DNA of 22,592 bases from an uncultured Bacilli bacterium (GCA_947598455.1 CANQFI010000012.1:1-22592), one strand, 5' to 3'; shown: positions 7,185-15,148, numbered from the stretch's first letter. The notes: generated by a model not told the origin, from the letters alone. A program made the numbers and translations.

Positions 7185-7213
7185 ATTTTATCATAAAACG
7201 TAATACTTGTCGA
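7185..7213 (-). promoter_or_regulatory. Promoter for the peptidase-precursor-maturase operon
   Basis: On the minus strand TCGACA (7213-7208), 17 bases, then TAAAAT (7190-7185) preceded by TGA, an extended -10. The expected start is near 7178, giving a leader of roughly 130 bases before the ATG at 7048. Confidence 0.65.
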
Positions 7214-7411
7214 TAGAGTGAGTAGCTTAAATAATTGAAAAATCTCTTTTTTCTTAATCCTTCCATCTAAAGTGTTAATTTGAATAATTCAGATTTTCTC
7301 ATTTCCTAAAGAAAAATTTTTTGAGTCTTTAAAACGGACATTATCAGTATTTTTTTTAAAATTATGGTTCAATTGTCAAAAATGAAAGATGTTTAATATT
7401 TATATTGTTTA

Positions 7412-7420
7412 TGATATAAT
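7412..7420 (+). promoter_or_regulatory. Extended -10 promoter for the glycan/HprK/PqqD operon
   Basis: TG-A-TATAAT at 7412-7420 is a perfect extended -10. The -35 position (about 7392-7397, TTTAAT) is poor, as is common for extended -10 promoters, and may mean that an activator helps. The expected start is near 7427, about 100 bases before the first gene. Confidence 0.6.
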
Positions 7421-7427
7421 ACAAATA

Positions 7428-7460
7428 AGATGTAGAATTTGCATACGTTCTAAAACATCT
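7428..7460 (+). promoter_or_regulatory. Hairpin at the 5' end of the operon transcript
   Basis: AGATGTAGAA (7428-7437) pairs with TTCT (7448-7451) and ACATCT (7455-7460), leaving a 3-base bulge and a 10-base loop. It begins almost exactly at the predicted start site. A 5' terminal stem like this can protect an mRNA from decay; no U-run follows, so it is not a simple terminator. Confidence 0.4.
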
Positions 7461-7528
7461 CTAAGAAAATGATAGAATGTCAGCACTATTTATATATGTA
7501 GTAGTTGTCTATAATGGAGGAAAAACTA

Positions 7529-8698
7529 ATGAAAATAGCAGTAGTAGGAGCTGGGTATGTTGGACTCTCATTAAGTTGTCTATTAAGTAAGTACAATGAA
7601 GTAGTTCTTTATGATATCAATAAAGAAAAAGTAGATAAGATTAATGCCTGTATTTCTCCTATCAAAGATAAAGAAATTCAAGATTATTTAAAAGACGAAA
7701 AAAATCATTTGAAAGCAACAACAAATAGACAGGAGGCCTTTGAGCATTCCAAGTACATTGTAATTTGTACTCCTACAGATTATGATGAACATACGAATTA
7801 TTTTAATACTTCAAGTATTGAAAGTGTCATTGAGAGTGTTATAGATCGGGGGGGGTCTTCGACTATTATTATAAAATCTACTATTCCTATTGGATTTGTA
7901 GATTTGATGCGAAAAAAATATAAGACTGACAAAATTATTTTTTCTCCAGAATTTTTAAGGGAAGGAACGGCTCTTCATGATAATTTATATCCTACAAGGA
8001 TTATTATTGGCTCTGATAGTAAGGAAGCAAAAATATTTGTTTCTTTATTGCAAGAAGCTGCTTTGAAAGAAGATATTCCCATTCTTTTTTTGAAAACGAG
8101 AGAGGCCGAATCAATAAAATTATTTTCTAATGCTTATTTAGCATTGAGAGTGGCTTTTTTTAATGAATTGGATACTTATGCAGAAATGAATCAATTAGAT
8201 AGTAAATCTATTATTGAAGGAGTTTCTCTAGATCCAAGAATAGGGAATTATTATCATAATCCATCTTTTGGATATGGTGGTTATTGCTTAACTAAAGATA
8301 CTAAACAATTATTAGCAAATTATAAGAGTATTCCCCAAAACCTTATTACGGCTATTGTGACATCGAATGAAACACGAAAAAAACATATAGCTAAGATGAT
8401 TTTAAAAAAGAAACCAAAAGTAATTGGTATTTATCGACTAGTTATGAAAAGAAATTCTGATAATTTTAGATATTCTTCTATTCAAGATGTAATGAAGTAT
8501 TTGAAAGAAAAAAACGCTAAAATTATTATTTATGAGCCTGATTTAGAAGAATCTGTTTTTGATGGAAATGATGTTATAAAAGATTTTTCTTTATTTAGTG
8601 AGTACTCTGATATTATTGTGGCGAATAGGTTAGATAAACAATTACAAACAGTTCAAGAAAAAGTATATTCAAGAGATTTGTTTGCTAAAAATGAATAG
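7529..8698 (+). CDS. ugd: UDP-glucose 6-dehydrogenase
   Basis: Oxidises UDP-glucose to UDP-glucuronate with NAD+, feeding uronic-acid glycans. The N-terminal Rossmann fold is plain: MKIAVVGAGYVGLS with GxGxxG at 7-12. The central region has ICTPT and SPEFLREGTALHD. The catalytic Cys253 lies in FGYGGYCLTKDTKQ. 389 residues is normal. I start at 7529 because GGAGG (7516-7520) is 8 bases upstream; an in-frame TTG at 7505 and ATG at 7514 lack sites. It is the first gene of a tightly packed operon and overlaps or abuts the glycosyltransferase gene. A UDP-GlcA supply fits with the TupA-like ATP-grasp domain at the far end of the operon. Confidence 0.92.
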   Translation: MKIAVVGAGYVGLSLSCLLSKYNEVVLYDINKEKVDKINACISPIKDKEIQDYLKDEKNHLKATTNRQEAFEHSKYIVICTPTDYDEHTNYFNTSSIESVIESVIDRGGSSTIIIKSTIPIGFVDLMRKKYKTDKIIFSPEFLREGTALHDNLYPTRIIIGSDSKEAKIFVSLLQEAALKEDIPILFLKTREAESIKLFSNAYLALRVAFFNELDTYAEMNQLDSKSIIEGVSLDPRIGNYYHNPSFGYGGYCLTKDTKQLLANYKSIPQNLITAIVTSNETRKKHIAKMILKKKPKVIGIYRLVMKRNSDNFRYSSIQDVMKYLKEKNAKIIIYEPDLEESVFDGNDVIKDFSLFSEYSDIIVANRLDKQLQTVQEKVYSRDLFAKNE

Positions 8699-8717
8699 AA
8701 TGAAAGGTTTAAGTAGT

Positions 8718-9503
8718 ATGCAAAGAGATGATATATTTGTTTCTATTGTTGTTCCTTGTTATAATTGTGAAAAATATATTGGGAAAACTATAGATTCAGT
8801 TTTAAACCAAACATTTTCTCATTTTGAATTATTATTGATTGATGATTGTTCAACGGATAAGACAGCCGCAAAAATAAAGAAATATGTGAAGAAAGATACA
8901 AGAGTAAAATATTACCGATTAAAAGAAAATAGTGGTGCAGCTCGTTCTAGAAATCATGGCCTTTCTTTAGCAAAAGGGAGATTTATTGCTTTTTTAGATG
9001 CTGATGATGTATGGTTGGAAGATAAACTTGAAAGGCAATTGTCTTTTATGATAACTAATCATTATGCCTTTTCTTGTACTACTTATGAGAAAATTGATGG
9101 AAAAGGAAATCATTTAAAGAACATTGTGATGCCTAAAGTTATAACATATGATTTGTATTTAAAAAATACCATCATCCAAACTTCTACAGTTATGGTGGAT
9201 TTAAGTATAACAGGAAAAGAATTAGTAACAATGCCTTCTTTAAAGAGGAGACAAGATGCTGCAACTTGGTGTCAATTATTAAAAAATGGATTTACATGTT
9301 ATTCGATTACAGATACTTTAAGTTATTATCGTGTTTTAAATGATTCGTTATCTAGCAATAAGTTGAAGGCTGCTTGGGGCACGTGGCATTTGTATCGTGA
9401 TGTAGAAAAATTACCACTAGGAAAGTCTATTTGGTGTTTTATTCATTATGCTTATCATGCTGTGGGAAAAAGAATTTTTTTTAGAAAGTTTTTTAGGAGT
9501 TAA
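8718..9503 (+). CDS. Family 2 glycosyltransferase
   Basis: Transfers a sugar from a nucleotide donor to a growing lipid-linked glycan at the inner membrane face. VSIVVPCYNCEKYIGKTIDSVLNQT, IDDCSTDKT and the FLDADDVW block, with its DxD-type metal/donor motif, are classic GT-A family 2. The C-terminus is amphipathic and ends in a basic patch. The ATG at 8718 has AAAGG about 10 bases upstream. In-frame ATGs at 8691 and 8700, which would overlap ugd, are possible. It is the only glycosyltransferase in the operon, so others must come from elsewhere. Donor and acceptor cannot be deduced. Confidence 0.88.
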   Translation: MQRDDIFVSIVVPCYNCEKYIGKTIDSVLNQTFSHFELLLIDDCSTDKTAAKIKKYVKKDTRVKYYRLKENSGAARSRNHGLSLAKGRFIAFLDADDVWLEDKLERQLSFMITNHYAFSCTTYEKIDGKGNHLKNIVMPKVITYDLYLKNTIIQTSTVMVDLSITGKELVTMPSLKRRQDAATWCQLLKNGFTCYSITDTLSYYRVLNDSLSSNKLKAAWGTWHLYRDVEKLPLGKSIWCFIHYAYHAVGKRIFFRKFFRS

Positions 9504-9505
9504 AT

Positions 9506-10657
9506 ATGCAGGAAAAAGTGTTTAAATTTATCAAGAAAAATCAATCTATTTATTGGGCTTATTTTTTACTATTAGCTGATCGAATGCTCGCATATGTTAC
9601 TATTTTTTCTTCTTCTTTTATGTCTATGGTCAGGATATTAGGTTTGGGAATACTTGCCATTACGTTATTGCATAAAATTTTTTCTGCAGATATGAAGAGC
9701 AGAATTTTTATCCTCTTTTTCTCTTCTTTATTTTTTATTGTTTATATTACTGCTAAAAGTCCTAGTTTGTTAGTTATATTTTTTTTGATGGTAGGAATGC
9801 CTGATGTAGAATTTTCTGAGTTTATAGAAAAAGATATGTTTTGTCGTTTAATCCTATTTATATTTGTTGTAATTATGTATTATTTAGGTATGACAAATAA
9901 CTTTTTTTCATATCGATCAGGCGAATTTATTAGAAGTAGTATGGGTTTTGCTAATCCAAATACTGCTGGCCTTTTTTTAATGACATTATTTGCTGATTAT
10001 TGTTATTTAAGGTTTAACCATATGAATTTAAAAAATTATTTATTTATCATTTTAGGAATTATAATGATTAAATATATTTGTGATAGTAGAACTAATGAAA
10101 TTGCTTTAATTCTATTACTTGTATTAAATATTTTATTGACAAAAGTTCCTTTTAAAGAATTTTTTAAGAATACTCTAAAATATATTATTTTTTTCATTCC
10201 TGTAGGAATATTGGCTATGTCTCTTTTTTTGGGTTATCAATATAATGGACAGGGAATATATCAAAAGTTGAATCATTCTTTATCAAGTAGGTTATCTTTT
10301 TCTCATTATTATTTAACTCATTATGACTATACTTTGTTTGGACAAAAAATAGTGAGAGTAAATTCGAGAGAAGCCAAAGAAAAGGATATAGAAAGATATA
10401 TTTTAGATAATTCTTATTTATCCTTGGTTATTAATTTTGGAATACTTCCAACGATTGGTTTTATGTTTCTTATTTTTACAACTTTTTTTACTGCTTATCG
10501 TGAAAATAATCTCGCTATAATATCGCTGATTATTGTGTTTTTCATTATTGGCTTTTTTGAGAATTATCTATATTTATTTCAAAGTAATGTCTATATCCTT
10601 TATTTTTCTAATGTTTTTTTCAAGAAAAAAGGAGGTGTAGTGGATGAAAAAATTTAG
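9506..10657 (+). CDS. Wzy-like polysaccharide polymerase
   Basis: 383 residues, strongly hydrophobic, with about ten predicted membrane segments. A larger polar loop (roughly residues 245-300, with GQKIVRVNSRE) lies before the last helices, as in Wzy/O-antigen polymerase and ligase proteins. Sequence conservation in this family is low, so the call rests on topology and on its place between a glycosyltransferase and a Wzx flippase. AGGAG lies 7 bases before the ATG, and only 2 bases separate it from the previous stop. It would join repeat units on the outer membrane face. It could instead be a ligase. Confidence 0.72.
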   Translation: MQEKVFKFIKKNQSIYWAYFLLLADRMLAYVTIFSSSFMSMVRILGLGILAITLLHKIFSADMKSRIFILFFSSLFFIVYITAKSPSLLVIFFLMVGMPDVEFSEFIEKDMFCRLILFIFVVIMYYLGMTNNFFSYRSGEFIRSSMGFANPNTAGLFLMTLFADYCYLRFNHMNLKNYLFIILGIIMIKYICDSRTNEIALILLLVLNILLTKVPFKEFFKNTLKYIIFFIPVGILAMSLFLGYQYNGQGIYQKLNHSLSSRLSFSHYYLTHYDYTLFGQKIVRVNSREAKEKDIERYILDNSYLSLVINFGILPTIGFMFLIFTTFFTAYRENNLAIISLIIVFFIIGFFENYLYLFQSNVYILYFSNVFFKKKGGVVDEKI

Positions 10658-12077
10658 TAAAGCAAAGAAAAACTTCATCTATAGTATGGCATATCGCATT
10701 ATTAGTTATGTCGTTCCTCTTATTTTAGCGCCTTATCTATCACGATGCTTAGGAAGTGAGGGGTTAGGAATTTATTCCTATACTTATTCTATTGTTTCTT
10801 ATTTTATTATATTTACAGTATTAGGAGTAAATGTATATGGTAATAGGTGTATTGCACAAACGCGAGAAGATAAAGAACAGTTATCTAAAACTTTCTTTAG
10901 TATCTATGCTTTTCAGTTTTTTATGGGAGTTATTATGTTCCTTATCTATATTGGATATCTATTTCTATTTAATGTAAAATATAAGTTAGTGGCAGGTATT
11001 CAAAGTTTCTATGTAATTGCTTCTATACTCGAAATCAATTGGTTGTTTTCTGGATTAGAAAAATTTAAAGTTATCTTGATTAGAAGTGCTGTTATCAGGA
11101 CTTTAGCAGTTATTTGTGTGTTTTCCTTTGTTCATAATCCTAATGATGTATGGAAGTATGCATTGATATTATCAGGTAGTGTATTTTTGACTAATGTTTT
11201 ACTATGGGTATTTGCTAGAAAAGAAATTCATTGGGTAAAAGTTACAAGACAGGATATTGTAAAACACATTAAACCAAATTTAATTCTTTTTATTCCTGTA
11301 ATTGCTAGTAGCATTTATCAAATTATGGATAAAATCATGTTGGGATTTATCGCCAATGTGAGTGAAGTTGGGTTATATGAACAAGCTGAAAAAATAATCA
11401 GTGTTCCTGTTGTTTTAATATCAACTTTAGGAACAGTTATGCTTCCTTATATTTCTAATATGATTGTTAAAGGAGAAAAGAAAAAAGTATATTCTTATCT
11501 TTATAAATCTTTAGAATTTAATATTTTTTTATCTGTGGCAATGATGTTTGGATTGCTAGCAATTGGATTAGATTTTGCTCCTTTTTTCTTTGGTACGGAG
11601 TTTACCAAGAGTGGTTATTTAATTGTCCTACTTGCTATTACTTTACCATTTAAAGCAATTTCAAGTGTTTTAGTAAATCAATATTTGGTTCCTAAAGAAA
11701 GGGATAAAGTATATATTGCGTCTATTTCTTTGGGTGCTATAGTAAATATGATTTTAAATGCTTTTTTGATTTCAAAATTTTATAGTGTAGGGGCATGTAT
11801 CAGTACTATTTTAGCTGAAGTATTTACGTTGTCCTACCAAATAATCTCTATTTTGAAAGAAATTAATTTGAATCGTATGTTAGGTTACTTATGTAATTAT
11901 TTTTGCAAAGGCTTTATCATGTTTATTATAGTTGTTTTATTAAATAAAATTCCTTTGAATACTATTTTTGTTTTAATTATTCAAGTATTGGTAGGCGTTA
12001 TTGTCTATGGTTTATTAAATAAAAGTTTTATTATTTCAATCACAGGCTTTAAAGGAAAAAAAGGAGAACTATTATGA
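10644..12077 (+). CDS. Wzx-like polysaccharide flippase (MOP superfamily)
   Basis: 477 residues with about 12-14 membrane helices. The N-terminus (KNFIYSMAYRIISYVVPLILAPYLSRCLGSEGLGIYSY) is typical of the PST/Wzx branch, as is MDKIMLGFIANVSEVGLYEQAEKI in the middle. It moves undecaprenyl-linked repeat units across the membrane for Wzy. A near-perfect AAGGAGGTG site lies inside the end of the polymerase gene, and the two genes overlap by 14 bases, so they are probably translationally coupled. The flippase stop overlaps the ATG of the next gene. Confidence 0.92.
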   Translation: MKKFSKAKKNFIYSMAYRIISYVVPLILAPYLSRCLGSEGLGIYSYTYSIVSYFIIFTVLGVNVYGNRCIAQTREDKEQLSKTFFSIYAFQFFMGVIMFLIYIGYLFLFNVKYKLVAGIQSFYVIASILEINWLFSGLEKFKVILIRSAVIRTLAVICVFSFVHNPNDVWKYALILSGSVFLTNVLLWVFARKEIHWVKVTRQDIVKHIKPNLILFIPVIASSIYQIMDKIMLGFIANVSEVGLYEQAEKIISVPVVLISTLGTVMLPYISNMIVKGEKKKVYSYLYKSLEFNIFLSVAMMFGLLAIGLDFAPFFFGTEFTKSGYLIVLLAITLPFKAISSVLVNQYLVPKERDKVYIASISLGAIVNMILNAFLISKFYSVGACISTILAEVFTLSYQIISILKEINLNRMLGYLCNYFCKGFIMFIIVVLLNKIPLNTIFVLIIQVLVGVIVYGLLNKSFIISITGFKGKKGELL

Positions 12078-12796
12078 GAGGAATATATAAAATTGCAGAA
12101 CATGTTGTTGAATTTATTTCTATTTATGAGGATGTTCATTTGTTATGCAAAGATTATCAATCTAAACAAGCTCCCGACTTTACTATTAGCATAACAAGGG
12201 AAGATATTAATTATGAAAAAAGTCAGATTGTAGAAAAGGATTCAAATTACTATGCTGATGGATATATTGAAACCCTTGCTGTTTATCGAAAATTGACAGA
12301 GAAATTAATAGATGATGATATTCTATTAATTCATGGATCAGCCATTGCTTTAGATGGAGTAGCGTATTTATTTACGGCAAAATCTGGTACAGGTAAATCA
12401 ACACATACTCGTTTGTGGCGCCAATATTTTGGCAAAAGAGCGGAAATGATAAATGATGATAAACCGCTATTGAAAATAGAAGAAGATAAAGTGATTGTTT
12501 TTGGAACTCCTTGGAGTGGCAAGCATAAGTTGAGTGCTAATATTTCAGTGCCATTACATGCGATATGCTTTTTAAATCGGGGAAGTTATAATATAATAGA
12601 TCATATAGATAAGAAACAGGTTCTTCCTTTATTACTTCAACATACTTATCGACCAAGAGGTGCTGAGTTACTTTCTAAAACTTTGAGTTTATTAGATAAA
12701 CTAGTTCATTGTGTAGAATTTTATTCCCTTTTTTGCAATCAAGATTTAGATGCAGCATCTGTTTCTTATGAGGGAATGTGTAGAAAAGAGAGGTGA
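12074..12796 (+). CDS. HPr-kinase-like P-loop protein
   Basis: 240 residues. HGSA (87-90) and a P-loop AKSGTGKST (102-110) are followed by INDDKP (126-131) and FGTPWSGK (143-150), the order seen in the HprK/PEPCK-like kinase fold. It is shorter than true HPr kinase and lacks that enzyme's N-terminal domain. Related proteins sit next to PqqD-like and nucleotidyltransferase genes in polysaccharide/exosortase loci (HprK-related kinase A systems) and in paeninodin-type lasso clusters, where the kinase phosphorylates the peptide. Here the same order HprK-PqqD-NTase is kept. The substrate is unknown; a peptide, sugar or carrier is possible. Its ATGA overlap with wzx and an AAGGAG site support the start. 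Confidence 0.8.
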   Translation: MRGIYKIAEHVVEFISIYEDVHLLCKDYQSKQAPDFTISITREDINYEKSQIVEKDSNYYADGYIETLAVYRKLTEKLIDDDILLIHGSAIALDGVAYLFTAKSGTGKSTHTRLWRQYFGKRAEMINDDKPLLKIEEDKVIVFGTPWSGKHKLSANISVPLHAICFLNRGSYNIIDHIDKKQVLPLLLQHTYRPRGAELLSKTLSLLDKLVHCVEFYSLFCNQDLDAASVSYEGMCRKER

Positions 12797-12800
12797 AAAT

Positions 12801-13058
12801 ATGAAATTAAAAAGTGAATGGATTACTTATGATACAGATGGGGAACAAATTTTAGTAGCAACTAATGGTTTTTCTGGTATTGTGCGTAATAACCATACAG
12901 CTATGTTTATTGTAAATTGTTTAAAAAAAGAAGTAACTGAACAAGAAATCATAGAAGCAATATTAAATCAATATGATGTTTCTAGGAATATTGCTGAGAA
13001 AGATGTTAAAAAATTTTTAGAGCAGTTACGTAATATTGGAGCATTAGATGAGTCATAA
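12801..13058 (+). CDS. PqqD-like peptide-binding protein (RRE fold)
   Basis: 85 residues from the ATG at 12801, preceded by AGAGGTG. An in-frame ATG at 12750 would run back into the kinase gene and lacks a site. The pattern is that of PqqD: a beta strand DGEQILVATNGFSGIVRN, N-H-T-A-M-F-I-V-N, then an acidic helix EQEIIEAILNQYDVS and EKDVKKFLEQLRNIGAL. PqqD-type domains bind leader peptides of RiPP precursors and deliver them to enzymes. The only candidate peptide in view is the 32-residue one at 6480-6578, on the divergent operon, so the PqqD may link the two operons. It may instead serve the kinase, as in HprK-related systems. Confidence 0.85.
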   Translation: MKLKSEWITYDTDGEQILVATNGFSGIVRNNHTAMFIVNCLKKEVTEQEIIEAILNQYDVSRNIAEKDVKKFLEQLRNIGALDES

Positions 13059-13094
13059 TAGCAAATTTTAAAAGATTTATGTGGAGGTGGAAGA

Positions 13095-13376
13095 ATGAAA
13101 TTAGAAGGAATAGATAAACAATATTATTATTTTTTTCTACTTCTATCTTCTTTATTAAATAATAAATCTTTAAAACAGAAAAAATTAGAGTGTTTAGATT
13201 TAGATTCGCTCTATCGTTTAGCAAACTGGCATAGTTTAACCATTTTAATATGCTGTGCTTTAGAACAAAATGAATTGTTTTTTAATGCCTCTGATTCTAC
13301 GAAAAAAAGTTGGAAAGATATGAAAAACCAACTCATTCGAAAGAGTATATTAATGGGATATGAAAGACAAAAATGA
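13095..13376 (+). CDS. N-terminal piece of the nucleotidyltransferase family 5 protein
   Basis: 93 residues with a good GGAGGTGG site. The helical pattern (LSSLLNN..., LYRLANWHSLTILICCALEQN, KNQLIRKSILMGYERQK) matches the usual N-terminal helical part of NTP_transf_5 proteins, which normally runs straight into the KG...YP...D catalytic strand. Here that strand starts in the next frame at 13373. The stop TGA (13374-13376) overlaps the next ATG (ATGA), after five As (13369-13373). Possible readings are a one-base deletion in the A-run, programmed slippage, or a genuinely split protein made by coupled translation. Confidence 0.7.
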   Translation: MKLEGIDKQYYYFFLLLSSLLNNKSLKQKKLECLDLDSLYRLANWHSLTILICCALEQNELFFNASDSTKKSWKDMKNQLIRKSILMGYERQK

Positions 13377-15148
13377 TTTCTTTTTTTGAAAAAAATAAAA
13401 TATGGTATATGCCATTAAAGGGTTGTGTGATTGAAAAAATATATCCAGAAATAGGTTCTCGCGAAATGGTGGATAATGATATTTTATATGATTTTAAATA
13501 TCAGAAGGAAGTAAAAACATATATGATAGAAAATGGTTATTCTGTTGAAAAGATGGGAGCTAGTCATCATGATACTTATATCAAGTTACCATTTTATAGT
13601 TTTGAATTACATACTTCTTTATTTGGTGTTGGTCATAAAGATATTTTTGTTGATTATTATAAGAATCTAAAAGATAAAATGATTAAAGATGAGAACCATG
13701 ATTATGAATATTATTTAAGTGATGATGACTTTTATATTTATATGATTGTGCATAATTATAAACACTATGAAAATGGAGGTATAGGATTTCGAGCATTATT
13801 AGACATTTATCTTTATTGGAATAGTAAAAAGACAAATCTACATATGGATTATATTCAACAAGAATTAGAAAAATTAGGTGTCTTAGAATTTCAAGAAAAA
13901 TGTAAAAATTTATCTGAAAAATTATTTTGTTATCCTCCTAAATTCAAACAATTATCTTTTGAAAATTTAAAATTAATGTCTTATATGGATGTATCAGGTA
14001 GTTCTGGATTGGTTGGAAATCGAGTAGAAAACCGATTCTTAAAAGATAATGAAGAAGGATGCAAAAATGGTAAATTAAAATATTGTATAGAAAGAGTATT
14101 CCCAGAAAAAAAGTTTATGCAAGAATATTTCCCTTTCTGTGGTAATCATCAATGGTTTATTCCTATCTTTTATGTGTATAGATTAGCAGTTATTTTATTC
14201 ACTCGTCCACAGAATATAAAGAGGGAATGGTTAGCAGTTCATAATGTAAATTATCGAAGTAGAAAAGAAAAGGATAATCAAATCTATTATTATTTAGATC
14301 AAATGGGACAGTTAACTGATTCATTAAAGATAAAAATTCTTTCTTCTTCCTTTAAGAAAAATTGGGGATATTGTATGGATTTTGAAAATCCAGTTTCTCT
14401 AAATCAAAAATTAATGTGGTTGAAAGTATATTATCAAAACCCATTATTAGAGAAGTATTCTGATGTTCTTGCTTTAAAAAAACAGGTAGAAAAGGTGGTT
14501 GGTCTAAATCATAGTATACCAGTTATCCATTCTTGGAAGAAACCATCTGATATTGATTTTACAAAATTACCTAATCAATTTGTTTTAAAGATGAATTGGT
14601 CTAATAATTTTCGTATTGTTGTGAAAGATGCAAAGGAGATAAATGTTGAAAAAATAGTGAATCAGTTAAAAGAATGGATACTTCCCTATAATAACGATTA
14701 TTATACTTCTTTTAATATAGGATATAAAAATATAACGCCAATGATTTATGCGGAAAAATATATTTCTGAGATGGCTAATCAAGGCAAAACTTATGATTAT
14801 CAGTTCTGCTGCTATAATGGTAAGTTAAAGCAAATAATTGTAGTTATGAATTCACTTAAAAAAAAGACTTTATTCCTTTTTGATTCAGAATTTCGTCTTA
14901 TATCTAGTAAGAGGAAGAAAAGTATTAAAAAACCAAAACATTTTGAAAAAATGCAGTCTTTTGCAGAAAAATTATCGCAACTATTTCCATTTACTTGTGT
15001 ACACTTATACGAAATAGGTGATGATATCTATATTGATAGAATGACTTTTGATTTGGAAGAAGAACAGGCTCTATTAAAATTAGGAGAATTAGATTTTAAA
15101 TGGGGTGAAGATTTATCTATTACTAATTTCGATCAATTATACAAATAA
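13373..15148 (+). CDS. Nucleotidyltransferase fused to TupA-like ATP-grasp domain
   Basis: 591 residues. Residues 1 to about 285 are the catalytic half of an NTP_transf_5 nucleotidyltransferase: WYMPLKGCVIEKIYPEIG, then SREMVDNDILYD with the metal-binding Asp pair (34, 36). Residues about 300-590 match TupA-type ATP-grasp proteins: NPVSLNQKLMWLKVYYQNPL, a K-Y-x-D-x-x-A block, LPNQFVLKMN, NITPMIYAEKYI, YDYQFCCYNGK, then a final TFD...ALLKLG block. ATP-grasp enzymes form amide or similar bonds with ATP. TupA acts in teichuronopeptide synthesis in alkaliphilic Bacillus, joining amino acids to a polyglucuronate. Some usual ATP-grasp residues look changed (WSNNF in place of the HDSG-like loop; DRMTFD in place of ELTF), so activity is uncertain. 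There is no clear ribosome site, so translation probably depends on the overlapping upstream frame. Confidence 0.75.
   Translation: MISFFEKNKIWYMPLKGCVIEKIYPEIGSREMVDNDILYDFKYQKEVKTYMIENGYSVEKMGASHHDTYIKLPFYSFELHTSLFGVGHKDIFVDYYKNLKDKMIKDENHDYEYYLSDDDFYIYMIVHNYKHYENGGIGFRALLDIYLYWNSKKTNLHMDYIQQELEKLGVLEFQEKCKNLSEKLFCYPPKFKQLSFENLKLMSYMDVSGSSGLVGNRVENRFLKDNEEGCKNGKLKYCIERVFPEKKFMQEYFPFCGNHQWFIPIFYVYRLAVILFTRPQNIKREWLAVHNVNYRSRKEKDNQIYYYLDQMGQLTDSLKIKILSSSFKKNWGYCMDFENPVSLNQKLMWLKVYYQNPLLEKYSDVLALKKQVEKVVGLNHSIPVIHSWKKPSDIDFTKLPNQFVLKMNWSNNFRIVVKDAKEINVEKIVNQLKEWILPYNNDYYTSFNIGYKNITPMIYAEKYISEMANQGKTYDYQFCCYNGKLKQIIVVMNSLKKKTLFLFDSEFRLISSKRKKSIKKPKHFEKMQSFAEKLSQLFPFTCVHLYEIGDDIYIDRMTFDLEEEQALLKLGELDFKWGEDLSITNFDQLYK

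Larger units (their letters stand above)
7049..7528. other. Divergent promoter region between the two island operons
   Basis: About 480 bases with no supported gene. It holds a minus promoter (7185-7213), a plus extended -10 promoter (7412-7420), and a hairpin at the start of the plus transcript (7428-7460). The minus-strand leader is about 130 bases long. It includes a CCTCGAGG palindrome flanked by TTCTTC/GAAGAA repeats and a possible 18-codon frame (7142-7086). No regulator gene lies nearby, so a shared trans factor would have to be encoded elsewhere. Confidence 0.6.

Noticed and set aside
7174..7266. 30-codon minus-strand frame rich in Tyr, Phe and Arg
   Set aside because: It overlaps the best minus promoter and has no ribosome site, so it is probably chance.
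12331..12522. Minus-strand frame opposite the HprK-like gene
   Set aside because: The plus frame contains a clear P-loop and a coupled start; the opposite frame has no supporting signal.
13006..13224. Minus-strand 72-codon frame across the PqqD/NTase junction
   Set aside because: Overlaps two supported plus genes; its Leu/Ile/Asn-rich content is what AT-rich antisense gives.
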